Positions 11,241 to 24,545 of a stretch of DNA of 64,000 nucleotides are shown here, piece by piece. Position 1 is the first letter of the stretch; each line of letters starts with the position of its first letter. Made by a program: the position numbers and the translations under genes. Source of the DNA: Oryzias latipes (Eukaryota; Chordata; Actinopteri; Beloniformes; Adrianichthyidae); the NCBI RefSeq assembly GCF_002234675.1, contig NC_019866.2:20240802-20304801 (forward strand), in the 5' to 3' direction. Below the pieces are notes generated by a model that did no database searches, was not told the DNA's origin, and was given only the letters and a program-made list of their open reading frames with translations.

Positions 11241-14200
11241 AACTTTGTTTTTACATTACTTAATATATGCCGAAAATTTCCCAGTTTAAGCTTCCATTAG
11301 CAGCCTAAAACACAGGATTTAGGCTCTACTGTTCAGCTGACAAACACATATATACATATGGTACAATTCAGCGGGCAGAATTATTTCCTCAACACTGTAA
11401 AGACAATTCTGTTCATTTTAAACAATTTTTACCCTATTTTATACAAAAAAGTAGGTCAGGACAGGTCAAGCAGAGCATTTTTGTTATTCTTCATAAATAT
11501 GAAGATTATTTTAGTGTAGTTAGCTCAAACCATTTGATTAAACCCATAACAAACTAACTTTGAGAATTTAGCAAACTTGTCTCCAAATGGAAAAAGTTAA
11601 AGAGCATCTGGACCATGGTGGAATTACAGGATGTAAAGAAACTCAAGCTTGGGGTTGTACCTCAAACTGAGCCACAAACTATGAATGCAACAAGAAAATT
11701 AGTTGATAAGAAAGCCTAATATGTTTGTGAGAGAGTGAGAGAGCTTCAGAACACAATTTCTTTTCCTGAAACCGGTGCAACCTTGATAGGCTGTCTTAAA
11801 CGTATTTTAACAGCTCCTAATTTAGTTTCTGTGAGAAAGACGATACAAGAACGACATTTTGAAGAGCTGCAGAAATGTGAAACAAAGTTGTGAGAAATAA
11901 AATCTTAAATGAGAATCTGAAAATAAGTGTTTTACGTCATCACCTAACTAGTCATTGATGGACCTTCCAAGTCTGTTTTATTCCAAATTCCCACAACATT
12001 CCTTTTCTACAGCTGCAATCTAAATCCGAGTCAAACTTGTCTCTAATTTGCATGATTATTTATCAAGTCTGAGTTTTTCCAACTAGTCTTCAGCTGTTCC
12101 TTCCCAGTGGTACACAACCGTTACAGTGCCCTCTGCTGGACACATGTTGCATAACCCTAACAGTACAGTTTGTGAGTGTTGCATATTTTTATGGAGAAAA
12201 AATAAAGATGCATCTTATTTACAGGTTTGGTGAGTAGAAAAATGCTTGAAAAAACTGAAACTGAGAAGAAACACTGTCCCGGGAAAACCATGAGGATGAG
12301 AATTTGAGCTGTGGAGGCCTCGCTCCTTAAGGAGACGGTTTTTGTCTGATTTTTAGGTGAAGAGGCCTCATTTATTGCACAGAAATTTTTACTTAGTGTA
12401 CAGTTGACATGCCTTATCATTCCCATTATTCTCTTCTCCAATGCTGTCTGATAATGACTTGTCATGCTTGAAACAAGGAGATCTCCATCCGTTTTTTGAT
12501 CTTCGATTAGTTGGGGTCAGAAGGTAAAGGGCTGTGAGATGTTAGCTGGAGGAGGAAATGTGATCGTGGACATCGATGACCCTGATTTTTAGCCTCCGTC
12601 TCCACACATCTATAATAGCTGTCTCTGTGAAATTGTTAGTGCTGCTTCTTCCCACTAACTCTGCTAGCTGAGTGAAAAAAACTCAGCGTTCACGATAAAG
12701 CAGGACTGATCGAGTTGGCCTTAAATAAGACTCATCCAGCCTCTCACTATCCCCCATGACTTTCCTAATAAACAGATCGGGATCTCTGGAATTTTTATAC
12801 GCACACACCTTTGAAAGTTCAGGTCAACCATTATCAGCAAGACAGTGCCGGAAGGAGGCGGAGGTACAGAGGAGAAGAGCGTGGAGCGAGCGTCAATCAG
12901 CATCAGTGTGTTCAGTCTCTCCCTTGTAAATATTCTGTTTGAAAAACCATCTCACTCTGTACAGTAAAGAGACAGACAGGATGTAACTTTCACTATGTTT
13001 TACAGCTGTTTAAGAAATAAGCAAAACCACAATAAAAACGTGTAAAAACTAGAAAATGCACCAACAAAAATATGCAAAATGTAGTTAACACGCAAATATT
13101 ACTAGACATAAGTGATATAATTGAACCTCTTTTTCTTTGAATCTCATGTTAATTCTGATAGTTTACCGATTATGTTAAGAATAATGCTTTTTTCTTCTTT
13201 TCACTGTTAAAATTTGAGGATAATTTACTGTAGGTGTAGACGTTTGGTGATTTAAGGGGAAAGGTTTAGTTTTAGCAGTCTTTGTTAAGTTGAATTGTGT
13301 TAGAATCTCTCTTTTTAAGGTAAGCTACTCTTAATGCTTTTTGAGATCAATTATCTACACATTTATGTAATACAATATTACACTTATACAGAGGTATTTG
13401 CATATAGAGGCAGTATATTGTGATCCTTTTTTCTTCTTTTTTTCGGCGGCGGTTGCTTTCGCTGCCCGGTTTTTGATCTGGTCTCTTTAACGGTGATTGC
13501 GCACAGAATTTAGAGCCATTGTCGGCCTGGCCTGTCCTGTTCCCTCTCTGTGTTTGGGAGTGACATCACTGTGGTAAAGGAATTTAGAAAAATATATGTA
13601 TATAAAAAATGCATTCATGAAACTCACATGTGCATACACTGGATGTTTGCCAGTGTCGATTTTGCTGAGAAATCCAGCACAATAGCACAGAGAAGCCAAG
13701 CTGAAATGCATTTGTGCAACCCCTTATTAAAGATAAGCAGTTGTGTCTCATCTTATGTGGTTTTGCTCCAAAAGAATCAGCTGGAGTTGCTTTATTTGAA
13801 TCCATCTATTACTAAACTGTGTTCCTTGACAGCTGAACGCCCTTAAATGTGTTGCTTTCTTGTTTATTTTGCTTAGCCGTGCGTCTCTCCATATGAGGCT
13901 GCAAATATTATCTGTAATTTGCTGTGTGCATAGGCAATTTTGTCACCATGCATCCAGAAGTTATTTCCTCTCTCTCATTTTGTGTGCTACTAATTCCAAT
14001 AAGTCGCTGTAATCTTCTCCTGTGCCCTGAGAGAAGAAACTCTGTTTTTCTCCTCTGCTGCTTTCACGTCCACAGTGGTGATTGAAAAGTGAAAAAATGC
14101 ACCCTTGTGCACATAAACCCTATTAGGTTTCCATATTTTTCTCACTGGCTGACCGAAATTATTTCCTGTCGTTTGCAATAAATGTCGCCACCAAAACTGA

Positions 14201-15418
14201 AAATGCTCAGATTGGCACGCCGAATGTGCCGATAAATCAGTTCCTGTTTTTAAAGAGCTAAAACCTTCCCTATCAGATGTTCAGCACCTGCAACCAGCAC
14301 GCAGAGAAAGCAGGGCTTGTCCAGACTCTCCAGTTCCCTTTAGGCCAGACTGGTTCCAGTTTCATCATGCGGGGCAAAACTTTCTGTTACAGCTCCAGAA
14401 ATTGACTCATTGAGCCAGAACATCCTGATCCTGGAGGGGCTTAAATCTATCACATCAGCTGAGGTTTGTGTTTTTTTTTCTGTCAGGGAAACTGACGCTC
14501 GGGACCAACTACCATCACGCTGCAGGGATGGACATACCAGTGAATCTGACAAGTGAAAACGTGTGAGAAAAAAGCTGGACTTGACTTTAAAACATGGAAT
14601 TTTTTATGAATGAGTCACTGGTGTGAGTCCTTCTACAAACTGGAAGAACTAAACTGTTCCTTTCCTAGTCTGTCATTACAAAACCTGTTTACTGGTATTA
14701 TTTATTGATTTACTAGACAATAATGCACAAAAATGTGTTTGTTCATATTCCTTGTTTTCATTCTTCTCAGACCTAATATCAATTAAGTCAAAATCACATA
14801 AGGGGTTGCTACTAAATGTATTTCACACATTTATGAAAGAACCGACTGTCACTGAAACAACATAATAATTACGAATAACTGTGGGTGACAAAATTGTACC
14901 TTATAAATAGCATCACTTGTATACATAATACTATACAGAAATATTATTCTTGGCCGTTCTTTTCTCTTTTTGTGGCCCGTTTTTCTTTTGAAATAATACC
15001 AAAACTTTTACACCATACAAACAGAAAACCACACAAAAAAAGTTGTACAGGCTGTGTAAATACTGGACACCAGGGAACACTCCCCTTCACCTTTTTTGTA
15101 TGGAAAACGAACAAAGTAATATCAATAACAAATGGAACCATTTCATGACAAAATGGCAAAAAAGGAAAAAAAAAACCACATCATTAAGGTACTTCTAATA
15201 AGGATAATATCTACAATTATAAGTGCTGAAATAAGCCAATTCTTTCTCTTTGTACATGATAAACAACTGGAGTGTTGAGTATTATTAATAAAAGACTATA
15301 AGTTTCACACCTATGGCATTGAGTCTTTGATTTTTTTCTTCTTGATTCATGCGGTTTAGCAGCGTCCAACTTTTACGATGTGATGGACAACTAAAGCAAA
15401 ATAAAGTGACACAACCGT
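11241..15418. other. Gene-free spacer downstream of grin2b
   Basis: No splice-flanked coding exon, RNA gene or recognisable transposon was found. Short frames on either strand lack codon structure and family resemblance. Parts such as 13480-14200 are less AT-rich than their surroundings and could be extended grin2b 3' UTR or conserved non-coding sequence, which cannot be judged without alignment. Confidence 0.4.
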
Positions 15419-15570
15419 CATAAAACTGGTATTTTCTAAATATTATACTAAACAGGAATTTTTCGTGTCTGCAACTTTATTACTAAAGTATGTGAAACAG
15501 TCAAGAGTCAGTTGTCGCTTATTAGGCTGAGCGGCTTCTGGTACGTGGGAACAACCGTCTCCATATTTCA
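15419..15570. repeat. Repeat fragment, second copy of the 1-150 sequence
   Basis: Aligns with the first 150 bases of the window over its full length with scattered substitutions and small gaps. It lies just upstream of a Tc1 remnant but is not part of it. Class unknown. Confidence 0.5.
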
Positions 15571-15696
15571 AGGAAGGCTCCTGGTTTTGTCTGTATATAG
15601 CAGAGAGGACAAATATGTCCTCTAGTGTTGGACATATTTTACTGTTACAACAGGGATTGTGGATCTTCTGGCACACAAGGGGGGACCATTGCTCCA

Positions 15697-16965
15697 CAGT
15701 CGTGGCCAAACGTTTTAAGTTTGACACAAAGATTAGTTTTGACAAAGTTTGCTGCTAAACTGGTTAGATTTTTGTTTCAGTTGTTTCTGTGATGTATTGA
15801 AATATTACTACAAGCACTTCATATGTTTCAAAGACATTTAGCGATAATTACATGACGTTTCTGCAAAGTCAGTGTTTGCTGTGTTGGTCCTTCTTTTTCA
15901 GGACCTCTGCAATTCGACTGGGCGTGCTCTCAATCAACTTCTGAGCCAAATCCTGACTGATAGCATCCCATTCTTTCATAATCACTTTTTGGTGTTTGTC
16001 AGAATTAGTGGGTTTTTGTTTGTCCGCCCGCCTCTCGAGGATTGACCACAAGTTCTCCAAATGATTAAGATCTGGGGGGTTTCCATGCCATGGACCCAAA
16101 ATGTCAACGTTTTGGTCCCCCAGTCACTTAGTTATCACTTTTGGCTGATAGCACGGTGCTCCATCCTGCTGGAAAATGTATTGTTTGTCACCAAACTTTT
16201 GTTGGATTGTTGGCAGAAGTTGCTGTTTTGGTACCGTTCTTTATTCATGGCTGTGTTTTTGGGCAAAATTGTGGGTGAGCCTACTCCCTTGGATGAGAAG
16301 CAACCCCCCACATGAATGGTCTCAGGATGCGTTGCTGTTGGCGTGACACAGGACTGATGGTGACGCTCACCTTTTTTTCTACGAACAAGCCTTTTTCCAG
16401 ATGCCCCAGAAATCAGAAAGAGGCTTCATGGAAGAATATGACTTTGCCCCAGTCCTCTGCAGTCCATTCACCATACATTTAGCAGAAGAGCAATCTGTCC
16501 CTGATGTTTGTTTTTTTTGGAGAGAAGTGGCTTCTCTGCTGCCCTTCTTGTCACCAGGCTATCTTCCAAAAGTCTTGGCCTCGCTGTGCGTTCAGATGCG
16601 CTCACACCTGGCTGCTGCCATTCCTGAGCTAGCTCTGCACTAGTGGCACTCCTATCCCGCAGCGGAATCCTCTTTAGGAGACCATCCCGGTGCCTGATGG
16701 ACTTTCTTGGACAAGAATTGAACCTCTTACCTTGAAGTTCTTGATGATCCTATAAATTGTTGATTTGTAGTATCTTTGCCTGTGAAGCCATTTTTATGCA
16801 ACACAATGATGGCTGCACGTGTTTCTTTGCAGGTCACCGTGGTTATCAATAGAAGAGCAATGATTTCAAACATCGCCCTCCTTTTAACATGTCAAATCTG
16901 CCATTCTACCCCAATGAGCCTGACATTGTGATCTCCAGCCTTGTCCGCACCAACAAAAGACCTGC
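15697..16965 (-). mobile_element. Tc1-type transposon remnant, 5'-truncated
   Basis: The element's 3' terminal repeat starts at 15697 with CAGTCGTGGCCAAACGTTTT, the classic fish Tc1 terminus. Read on the minus strand, 15869-16099 gives GPWHGNPPDLNHLENLWSIL, matching the Tc1 catalytic block D-L-N-P-x-E-N-L-W with N-H in place of N-P. Further fragments toward 16900 match the N-terminal region (VTCKETRAAIIVLH). Many stops and frameshifts make it inactive. Sequence similar to the Tc1 leader runs to about 16965, where a TTAA-flanked MITE begins. The 5' terminal repeat is not visible beyond that MITE. Confidence 0.85.
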
Positions 16966-17179
16966 TTAACTCTTATGCTATCTTAAATGACCCCACCCTA
17001 ACATTGACGTGTTCTCCCCTAACATGACAAAGGTGGATCAAGGTGGAAAGATTTCATGTAATCCATGGACACCAGTGAAGATCATAAATCATCGCAGAAA
17101 AAAGGTTGAACGCACTGTCTAGTGGGTCTAGATGACCCAACTCCCAAAGTTAAAGTGCCTAGGATAGCACAAGGGTTAA
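16966..17179 (-). mobile_element. piggyBac-like MITE, copy 1
   Basis: About 210 bp, flanked by TTAA at both ends (16966-16969 and 17176-17179), with inverted ends TTAACTCTTATGCTATC and GATAGCACAAGGGTTAA. TTAA target sites and a CCC-type terminus are features of piggyBac-group elements. The interior includes 'tccatggacaccagtgaaga', which also occurs inverted in copies 2-4. It is inserted against the truncated end of the Tc1 remnant. Confidence 0.75.
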
Positions 17180-18034
17180 AGATGGAGGAAATCTCCTGTT
17201 CAGGCTTGAAATAGATCTAGAACTTCCACTATTGTCTCACAAGTGTCTGGTTCAAATCCTGACAGCAGTGTTACTGTGGGGAGGTTCTCTTTACTCTCCA
17301 TATAAATGTAAAGCGTTGTTTGAGTGAAAGTCTGGTGAACTCCCAGCTCCCTTTTGATAAATAAATACAACCTGTAACACATTTCTACACATGCAGAGGG
17401 AAAATTAGCACACGATGCACTAAATAAAAACATTTAGCTCAACTTATTTCCTGTTTCTAAAAGTACATTTTTGGAAATAATGAGTTTGCGTCTGCGTATT
17501 CATCAAAGCTTTTTCTATTTAAAAAAAAAACTTCCAGGGATGCTCAGCTCCTCTGACGGCAAGTTCTTAATGATCCTAAATGTGAAAACAAACACATATG
17601 GCGAAGCCTCTTTTTCCCACCATGCATCACATCCCTGTAGACCTGAGTGTGAGGCTGAGTGCTTCTTCTTGGTCTTGTTGTTGGAGTGTTAGGCTGTATG
17701 AGTATTCAAAGGGAAGGTAGAAAGCATTTTATGTGGCATTTTTGGTATTTAAAGTGTCCTAAATGACTGTTGGAACCAAGATTAAGCTTTAAATCATTGA
17801 CGTTTTGTCATAATCACTTGAATGCAGCTTCAATTTGTTAGCTTTATTCTGTTTTACTGCAGAATTTGCAGCTCAGGTACTTTAGTAATCAAGCCAAGAG
17901 TGCTTGATTACTGTTTAGCAACAGGAAAAACGTCAAAGGTGTGAGAGATGGATTAAAACCATGTTTTCCTGGAACTAAAGCATTTGAAAAAACCTCACAC
18001 CGCACAAGGATAAAACTCTTTCTTTTACAGCAAG
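17180..18034. other. Spacer, nothing assigned
   Basis: AT-rich, with short frames only (for example 17200-17433 and 17471-17692). No splice structure or similarity that I recognise. Confidence 0.35.
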
Positions 18035-18298
18035 ATCATTGAAATTCACCTCTGAGTTGTGAGCGGGACCGTTGGTCCACAGCAACCCGCCACCTTCCGC
18101 ACCCTGCTGGTGGAAACTCGGAGCAGGGAGCTTGTGGTCTACCCAGTGTATTTTCTATGTAATGAATGAAATCTTTTCAATTAGATTAGAACAAAGAAAT
18201 CCTCAAATATACTATTTTGACTTCAATTTTCTTTAAATACGTACTAGAAGATGTTAAAAACACCAAAAACACAATTTTTATCGGAGTGGGTCTTAAGT
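18035..18298 (+). repeat. Unnamed TIR-flanked family, copy 2 (5'-truncated)
   Basis: Begins within the family at 'aattcacctctgagttgtg', continues through 'gagcttgtggtctacccagt', and ends with the 3' terminus TATCGGAGTGGGTCTTAAG (about 18278-18296). The segment with the acidic coding remnant is deleted. Confidence 0.6.
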
Positions 18299-19430
18299 TC
18301 TTAGTGATGAAAAGTTCTGCATCAAACCTGAATCAAACCCTCCTGGAATATTTGATGTAGACTCAGTTTTATTATGAGTTTCTATTTAGTCAGTTGTACA
18401 GTCAGAGTAAACAGAACAAAGATTTTCTGCATTTACTGCATTTTTGTCAGATTCGGGACTCTAGTAGAGGTTAATTGAATAATAAATGAACGCACTGGTT
18501 GATAAAAACAGAACAAGCAGCTAAACCTTAGCAGCAAGTAGATAAAAGTGAGTGCAGTAAAATGGTAAATTATTATACAATTGCAGAAGCCAGACATTAA
18601 CACTTTGGTGAAATGTCATGGAGGACGCAGAGGGATCTCCTCCTCTGACCTCACCACTCTGCACACCTTCCTCCAATCAGAGGAGTTCCAGCCTCCACGC
18701 CACAGACATGTTGCCGCTGCTGATCCCCTCCACTCTTTCACCTCAGCTGAGTGGTTCGATGGCATAATTTCTTTCTGAAGTCAGTATTGATCTCTGTGCT
18801 TTTGTCCACATTCAGGATCAGGAAGTTCTCTCTGCGCCAGACCACTCATCCTTCCACTTCTCTCTGTAGACTGGTCTGTTATGAGGCTCACCACTACAGT
18901 GTTGTCGGCATGACATCTGATGACATCTGACGTCTGTCAGTGAGGAAGTCTAGCACGTGACAGCAGGGCGGTGCTAAACGGCAGGTTTTCCACCAGTTGA
19001 TGAGAGATAATGGTAGCATCTGGTGTTTTTCTTTGCCAGATGTGCCAGGTCCTGCTGAAGGACGAATGAAATGGCGCCATCTGTGGAGTGATTTGGAAAT
19101 GCAAGTTGGAGAGGGTCAAAAAAGGGCAGGAGTCTCTAGACCATGAGTTCCTTCACAAGCTCCTCAAAGCTCTTTATTGTTATGGGAGTGAGGGCAACAG
19201 GGCTGAAATCATTTCATAACAGCAGTTTTTGCCACTGCTATAAGAATGAAGGCCCTTTTGCTCAGACCAGAGAGGTAGTTTGTGAAGTTTTTCTTGGTTC
19301 TAAAATAATTCATGTTTTTAGAAATAAAATTACGTTTATAATTACGTTTAAAATATGTCCGATTTTGTGTTGACGTTTAAAAAAAATGTGGACTTTAGAG
19401 ACTCCCTGCACCTGTCCGACACCTTTCACC

Positions 19431-19709
19431 GGGCGGCCGTGGTGCAGCGGTGGGGCGGTCGACCCATGATCGTAAGATTGCAGGTTCGATTCCCGCGTTG
19501 CACGCCCATGTGTCGAAGTGTCCTTGGGCAAGACACTGAACCCCTCCTTGCCTCTGGTGGGAGGTTGGTGCCAGTGCTCGGCAGTGGAGCCGCCATCAGT
19601 GTGTGAATGTGTGTGTGCATGGGTGAATGGGACTATGACTGTAAAGCGCTTTGGGCCTTCGTAAGAAGGTAGAAAGCGCTATATAAGTATACGCCATTTA
19701 CCATTTACC
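19431..19709 (+). repeat. tRNA-derived SINE
   Basis: The head has RNA polymerase III boxes: A-box region GTGGTGCAGCGGT (about 19438-19451) and B box GGTTCGATTCC. A body and then a 3' tail with AAAGCGCTTTGGG and AAAGCGCTATATAAGT follow, ending in repeated CATTTAC. That tail is shared with fish LINEs of the L2 type, which would have mobilised it. It is not a functional tRNA gene: the cloverleaf is incomplete. Confidence 0.8.
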
Positions 19710-21045
19710 CGAAAACAAGAGAGCCGACAGCTGAAACAGTGGAGCGGACCATAAGCGCCCTTTCAGAAAAGAGTTTGGCCCCCAGATGCAGGTTGTGCCT
19801 GAAATTCTGCTTTAACAGCAGAGCAACATTTCAGATGGACTTTTCAAATCATGGGATAGAAAATAACTCTTGTTTTTAAAAAGTGATGGTGAATGACAGA
19901 TAGAAAGGAACAATGTAGAAATGATGAGGTAGTCATATTGTATCTTGATTAGAAGTTACCCACTTTAGGCTCCTTTTTTAAAATGTGTACAAACTATTTT
20001 CAGATTTACTTCTTCATCGAGCCAAAAAAGAGCAACAGTAAAAACAGTTTTCAGGTTTGTTGCAAATAAAGTTTGGTGCATCTTCATAAAACTAATTTTA
20101 AAAATACACATTAAATATATATACAACATTTCTATTCTATTAGTAAATCATTTGAATATAAATTGTCACAAAAGAGGGATGAGATTTAGTGTGTCATCGT
20201 TCTACAGCACAACCAGCTGGTTAATTAGCTGATTTTGCATGGAGCGTGATTGAATTGACATTTTCTCTGTTTTCCTTTTACTTCGTCTTCCCTGCGCCAT
20301 CGTTTGACCTTTTTGACGAGCTTTTAAGCCAAATTATGCTGGATTTTTATGGTCAACGATGTTAGGCCTTAAAGCTAAGTGAGAAGATTTCTTTTAAAGG
20401 AGGCAACGCAGCATTTCTCAGAATTTGTTCCTTAATAGGAAGACTTGATTTTGAAATTGTTGCAAAATAAAAAAAAATATTTATTGGTCCTTGGCAATAC
20501 ATTTGGCACTGTTAGAGAAGCAAAAAGAAGCAGTTTGATTTTTTTTAACGCTTATTTTTTATTTTTCTAACTGTTTTATTATTCATTAACAAAATGTAGT
20601 CAAACCTAAACTCAGTGAAATAGAATTGTTAAGAAAAGGAATGAAGACAAAAGAAAAAATGAGCAAAAACTTAAAATATGATAAAAATATACATACATTT
20701 ATTTTAAGATTCTGATACGTTGAAAAACATGCAAAAACTTTACTTTCTCTCGTTTCTGTAGTTTGTGTCATTGCTTCTCTTTTTGTTTCATCTACAGATT
20801 TAGTTTTTACATGAAGGAACGTCATCCATCCTCTCTGGCTCCGCCCCATCACGACTTCCATCTTAGCCAGAGGTTTCAGCTCACATGCATTTTTTAACTT
20901 TTCTGCTATGTGCGACTTTTGTTAATTATTGACGGAGATGGCAAGGTTAGGGGAGGATGGTTGAAATGTTTTTGGAACATTCATAACTGAGAGTGTGAGG
21001 TGGAACCTCCAAAACGGGCACATTTTAACCTCCTCCCATGCTGCT
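19710..21045. other. Spacer, nothing assigned
   Basis: AT-rich non-coding sequence. The frame on the minus strand at 20586-20861 shows no family resemblance or splice signals. Confidence 0.35.
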
Positions 21046-21258
21046 GTAACCCTTGTGCTATCCTTGGCACTTTAACTTTGGGAGTTGGGTCATCTAGACC
21101 CACTAGACAGTGCGCTGAACCTTTTTTCTTCAATGATTTGTGATCTTCACTGGTGTCCATGGATTACATGAAATCTTTCCACCTTTATCCACCTTTGTCA
21201 TGGTAGGGAGAACACGTCAATGTAAGGGTGGGGGCATCTAAGATAGCACAAGGGTTAA
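21046..21258 (+). mobile_element. piggyBac-like MITE, copy 2
   Basis: Ends TAACCCTTGTGCTATCC and GATAGCACAAGGGTTAA, with TTAA intact on the right (21255-21258) and mutated to TGTAA on the left. About 213 bp, in the orientation opposite to copy 1. Confidence 0.8.
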
Positions 21259-22012
21259 GTCTTCCAAAACTTTCACAGCTAAAAGTCAATCTCCTGTTTT
21301 TTTCTCCCTCAAAACATCAGCCGGATCTTTTTATATGTGTTGTTCTACTCAAATGTTTTTTCTTCAAACATTTCCTTCTTCCAGTTGGACATTATGAGCT
21401 GAAAAGTTTGTTTATTGCACATCAGGCTATTACAAAAGGTAAAAAAAGGAAATCAAATTTGTAAGTAACAACAAAAAGTGCCGTGGTTTACAGAGAAATG
21501 TAAAATTACAACCAGCAGATTAGCCACTCAAAGCTTTCTGCATCTTAGTCTTTAGAAACATTGAAACCGACGTCCTTCTCTCACGTCTTTTCCCTTTCTT
21601 TCACTGCTGGTCTCCTTGATTTCTACTTTTCATGAAGTGCCTGAATAATAACAATTAACAGTTACCTAGCAACACTTTGTCAAAGAGGGACGGAGCAGAA
21701 GGATCTGAGGCAGCCTTGTGTGTACAGTGCTTACGTTTGAGTGAAACCACTTTGTTCAGTCAGACACGACATTTGAAAGATCAAGAACAGCAAATTAAAC
21801 TTCATTCCAGCATTTACTGTAATGCAATGCAGATGCTTTGTCTTGTTATTTTTCTGTTAATGTAAGTAAAACTCTTCTGTGAGATTTCATTTGGCTAAAA
21901 GCTGTAATTAACTATAATGACACATTGGGTTCTTCTGCTTGAACATACATCAGAATATGCATCAAGTGCTTCTCCATGACTGATTTAGGTTTTACTTTGA
22001 CTTTGTTTATTC

Positions 22013-22092
22013 TTATCATTATTATTATTATTATTACTGTTACTGTTACTGTTACTGTTACTGTTACTATTACTATTACTATTATTATTATT
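22013..22092. repeat. Compound microsatellite (ATT)n(CTGTTA)n(CTATTA)n
   Basis: Uninterrupted ATT triplets, then five CTGTTA hexamers, then CTATTA units returning to ATT. Simple slippage repeat. Confidence 0.95.
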
Positions 22093-22522
22093 TCAAAATA
22101 CAATGATGTAAAATAAATATACACTTTTTTACTCAGATAAACTAAAAAAGGAAAAACCGCTTTAAGTACAGCTATGAACTTTCATTTACATTTAAGAAAA
22201 AAAAGTTAAGCTGTAGATTTAGTGATTCAACAACTTGTTTTAATCAAATGAACATATCATGTCTACAAGGCAATCTTACAGATTATTAGACAAGATAAGT
22301 ATATCAGTCAACACATCCAAGTCACTCTATCCAGCACTTTTTTTTTTTTGCATTTTGGAAATAAATAAATAAAATAATAGTCATTTTTTTAATTCTTTTT
22401 TTCAGCAAACAATACAGACAGTACAATATCAAACAACATAAACAACAACAAAAAAGGGCAACAGAAAAATGAAAGGAAAAAAAACGTTTTACTATTAAGT
22501 GTTTAAGTAGAGGTTGACTTGT

Positions 22523-22815
22523 CTATACACCGTTGAAATAATCAATAAATGGTTGCCATGTTTCATAAAAAAGATTTTCTTGCTGTCTCAATGAAAATGT
22601 AATCTTTTCTAAATTTAAGTATTGCATTATGTTTCTTATCAAATGAAGATGTGTTGGGGGAAATTTGCTTTTCCAATTAAGTAGGATTAGACGTCTAGCC
22701 AATAGGGTTACATAATTTAAGACATTTATTTGTTTACCATTTAAACAAATTCCAGTAGTTGGCACTCCAAATAATACAGCACTTTTTTGTTCTTTTTTAG
22801 GTCAAATATCAGGTG
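22523..22815 (-). mobile_element. L1-type LINE fragment, ORF2 C-terminus
   Basis: The minus strand reads LLNWKSKFPPTHLHLIRNI, then YLNLEKITFSLRQQENLFYETWQPF, ending YFNGV-stop at 22523. This is the C-terminal end of fish L1 ORF2 (consensus pattern W-K-x-x-x-P-P-x-x, LEKIRFTLR, F-x-x-T-W-Q-P-F). The A/T-rich stretch at about 22330-22500 would be its 3' end. Only the last 80 or so codons survive. Confidence 0.75.
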
Positions 22816-23624
22816 AGAAAGCTCACCTGAACTCTTAATGATATCTTGTCTCTCTAAAAATGATGGTCCAATGGTGAGTACATCTGGTTTAGAAGAAAAA
22901 AACTGTTTTCAATACAAATCTGAAAATGAGCAAAAGACGAAAAAGAGATCAGAGCTTGTTTTAGTCAACACTGCCTCTAAACCACAGTGTGATTTTTCCA
23001 GAAAGTTTAGTCCTCTGTCGTGGTCCTTCAGGGAAATAAAGGCAGAGGAGCCAAGGAGAGAATATATGGATGCGTAAGAGAATATATGTATGCGAAAGAG
23101 AGTATATATGACTGTGAGAGCAAGAATGTATGAATGTGAATGGTTCAGAATAAATAATGTCTTATACGGCCCCTCATAAGAGAGCGTTCTTTCTTTATTT
23201 CAAGAACCCGAGCACTACAATTGCTCCACGCAGGGCACATCAGCACATGACACCCTCCAACTCTCTCTTTTCATTTCCTGTGACGCTCCCTTTTGAATGA
23301 TAAGCCCCTCCTATTGGGCGTTGCTCTTCATTACCTCCCAGGAAACATCACATGAAACAGTCTTACATTCTCTAGCAGGACATATTTAAGCATAAATAAA
23401 TAAACAGTGTGGGTACCACCATCAGCTGACTGTGCCACGCTGTCACATCCTCTCTCAAGAGTTCAGTGTGAAAAAAAAATCCCTGATTGTGAACTTTTTT
23501 TCCATCCGCAGTCAGATTTTTCTAATGGCTTTTGAACACCACATTCAAGTGTTTTATTGTGCTCCAGATGAATGGAGTTTGTACTTTAAGATACTTTTAG
23601 ATTTGCTTTAGGTTTGCATGTTTA

Positions 23625-24545
23625 AAGTCCCACTCTGATCTTTTTATGTCTGTTGTAAAAGCGTACCCAGTGGTCTTTTTAATTATGATTATGCATTTTT
23701 TTGCTAAAATCAAAAAACCTGTGTCATGTGTTCACCAGAAGTTCACCCTTTTACGGGAAGACCGAAATAATCCATCAGAAAACTGCAGCTTATTCAGAGC
23801 TCTGCTGCTCGGGTTCTCAGGAAGACCAAAAAAGTAGACCACATCTGTCCAGTTTTGAGGTCTTAACACTGGCTGCCTGTCTGCCAGGGGATAGATTTTA
23901 AAGTTCTGCTGCTGGATTATAAAGCTTTGAATGGTTCAGCCCCAAAATATATGATTGACCTCCTGACCGAGTATGTACCAGCCAGACCTTTCCTGTCATC
24001 TGGATTCAGTCGGTTGTAAGTTTTTAGAGGCCAAACCAAACATGGAACAGCGACATTCAGCTTCTATGCTCCACAGCTCTGGAGCAGAAAGCCTTAGATC
24101 AGCTGAAACAGTTTATTTAAATCCAGTTTACAGACTCACCTGTTCTCAGCTGAATTTGATTCATTGTTATTCAAAAGTTTACATCCGCAGTGTTATTTTA
24201 AGCTCACTTTAAATCATTTTTCACCTGTTTTACATTTTTATTATCAATTAGTACCCCTTTAACATGTATTTAATTGTTTAATTTCTTGTTTTATGGTAGG
24301 CACTTTAAATTGTCTCCGTACAGGAAATGGTATGGAAGTTTTCTGTTCCATCAGATTCAGAATTTTTTCAAACCCTTGAATTTTCTGTCTGAATTTGGCT
24401 AATTGCCTTGCCTTTCCTCCTCAAATAAAGAAATACCCAGAACTGCAATTTTAAACATATTATTCTTTACATATGTCCTCCATCATGAGAAAAATGCCAC
24501 AAGAATGACACCAAAAACACAATTTTCTTCTGAGTGGATCTTTTA
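23625..24545 (+). repeat. Unnamed TIR-flanked family, copy 3, interrupted by a LINE end
   Basis: 5' terminus GTTTAAAGTCCCACTCTGATC at 23620-23640 and 'aaaaaacctgtgtcatgtgt' follow the family pattern. The family resumes near 24425 ('aaataaagaaatacccagaa') and ends CTTCTGAGTGGATCTTTTA at about 24527-24545. The middle is replaced by a LINE 3' fragment. Confidence 0.6.
23755..24235 (+). mobile_element. Non-LTR retrotransposon (LINE) 3' fragment
   Basis: Translating with frame corrections gives AARVLRKTKKVDHI, SPVLRS-HWLPV, DFKVLLLDYKALNG, APKYMIDLLTEY, FYAPQLWSRKP and FKSSLQTHLF. That is the C-terminal tail typical of fish LINE reverse-transcriptase polyproteins (HWLPV and A-P-x-Y-x-x-x-L-L motifs). 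Stops and a frameshift show it is dead. L2 or a related clade is likely; not resolved. Confidence 0.7.

Noticed and set aside
19431..19510. tRNA-like sequence with A and B boxes
   Set aside because: It is the head of a SINE: the cloverleaf does not close and the characteristic LINE-derived tail follows.
22013..22092. Regular repeat array that could suggest CRISPR
   Set aside because: Units are 3-6 bp without spacers, and the genome is a vertebrate; it is a microsatellite.
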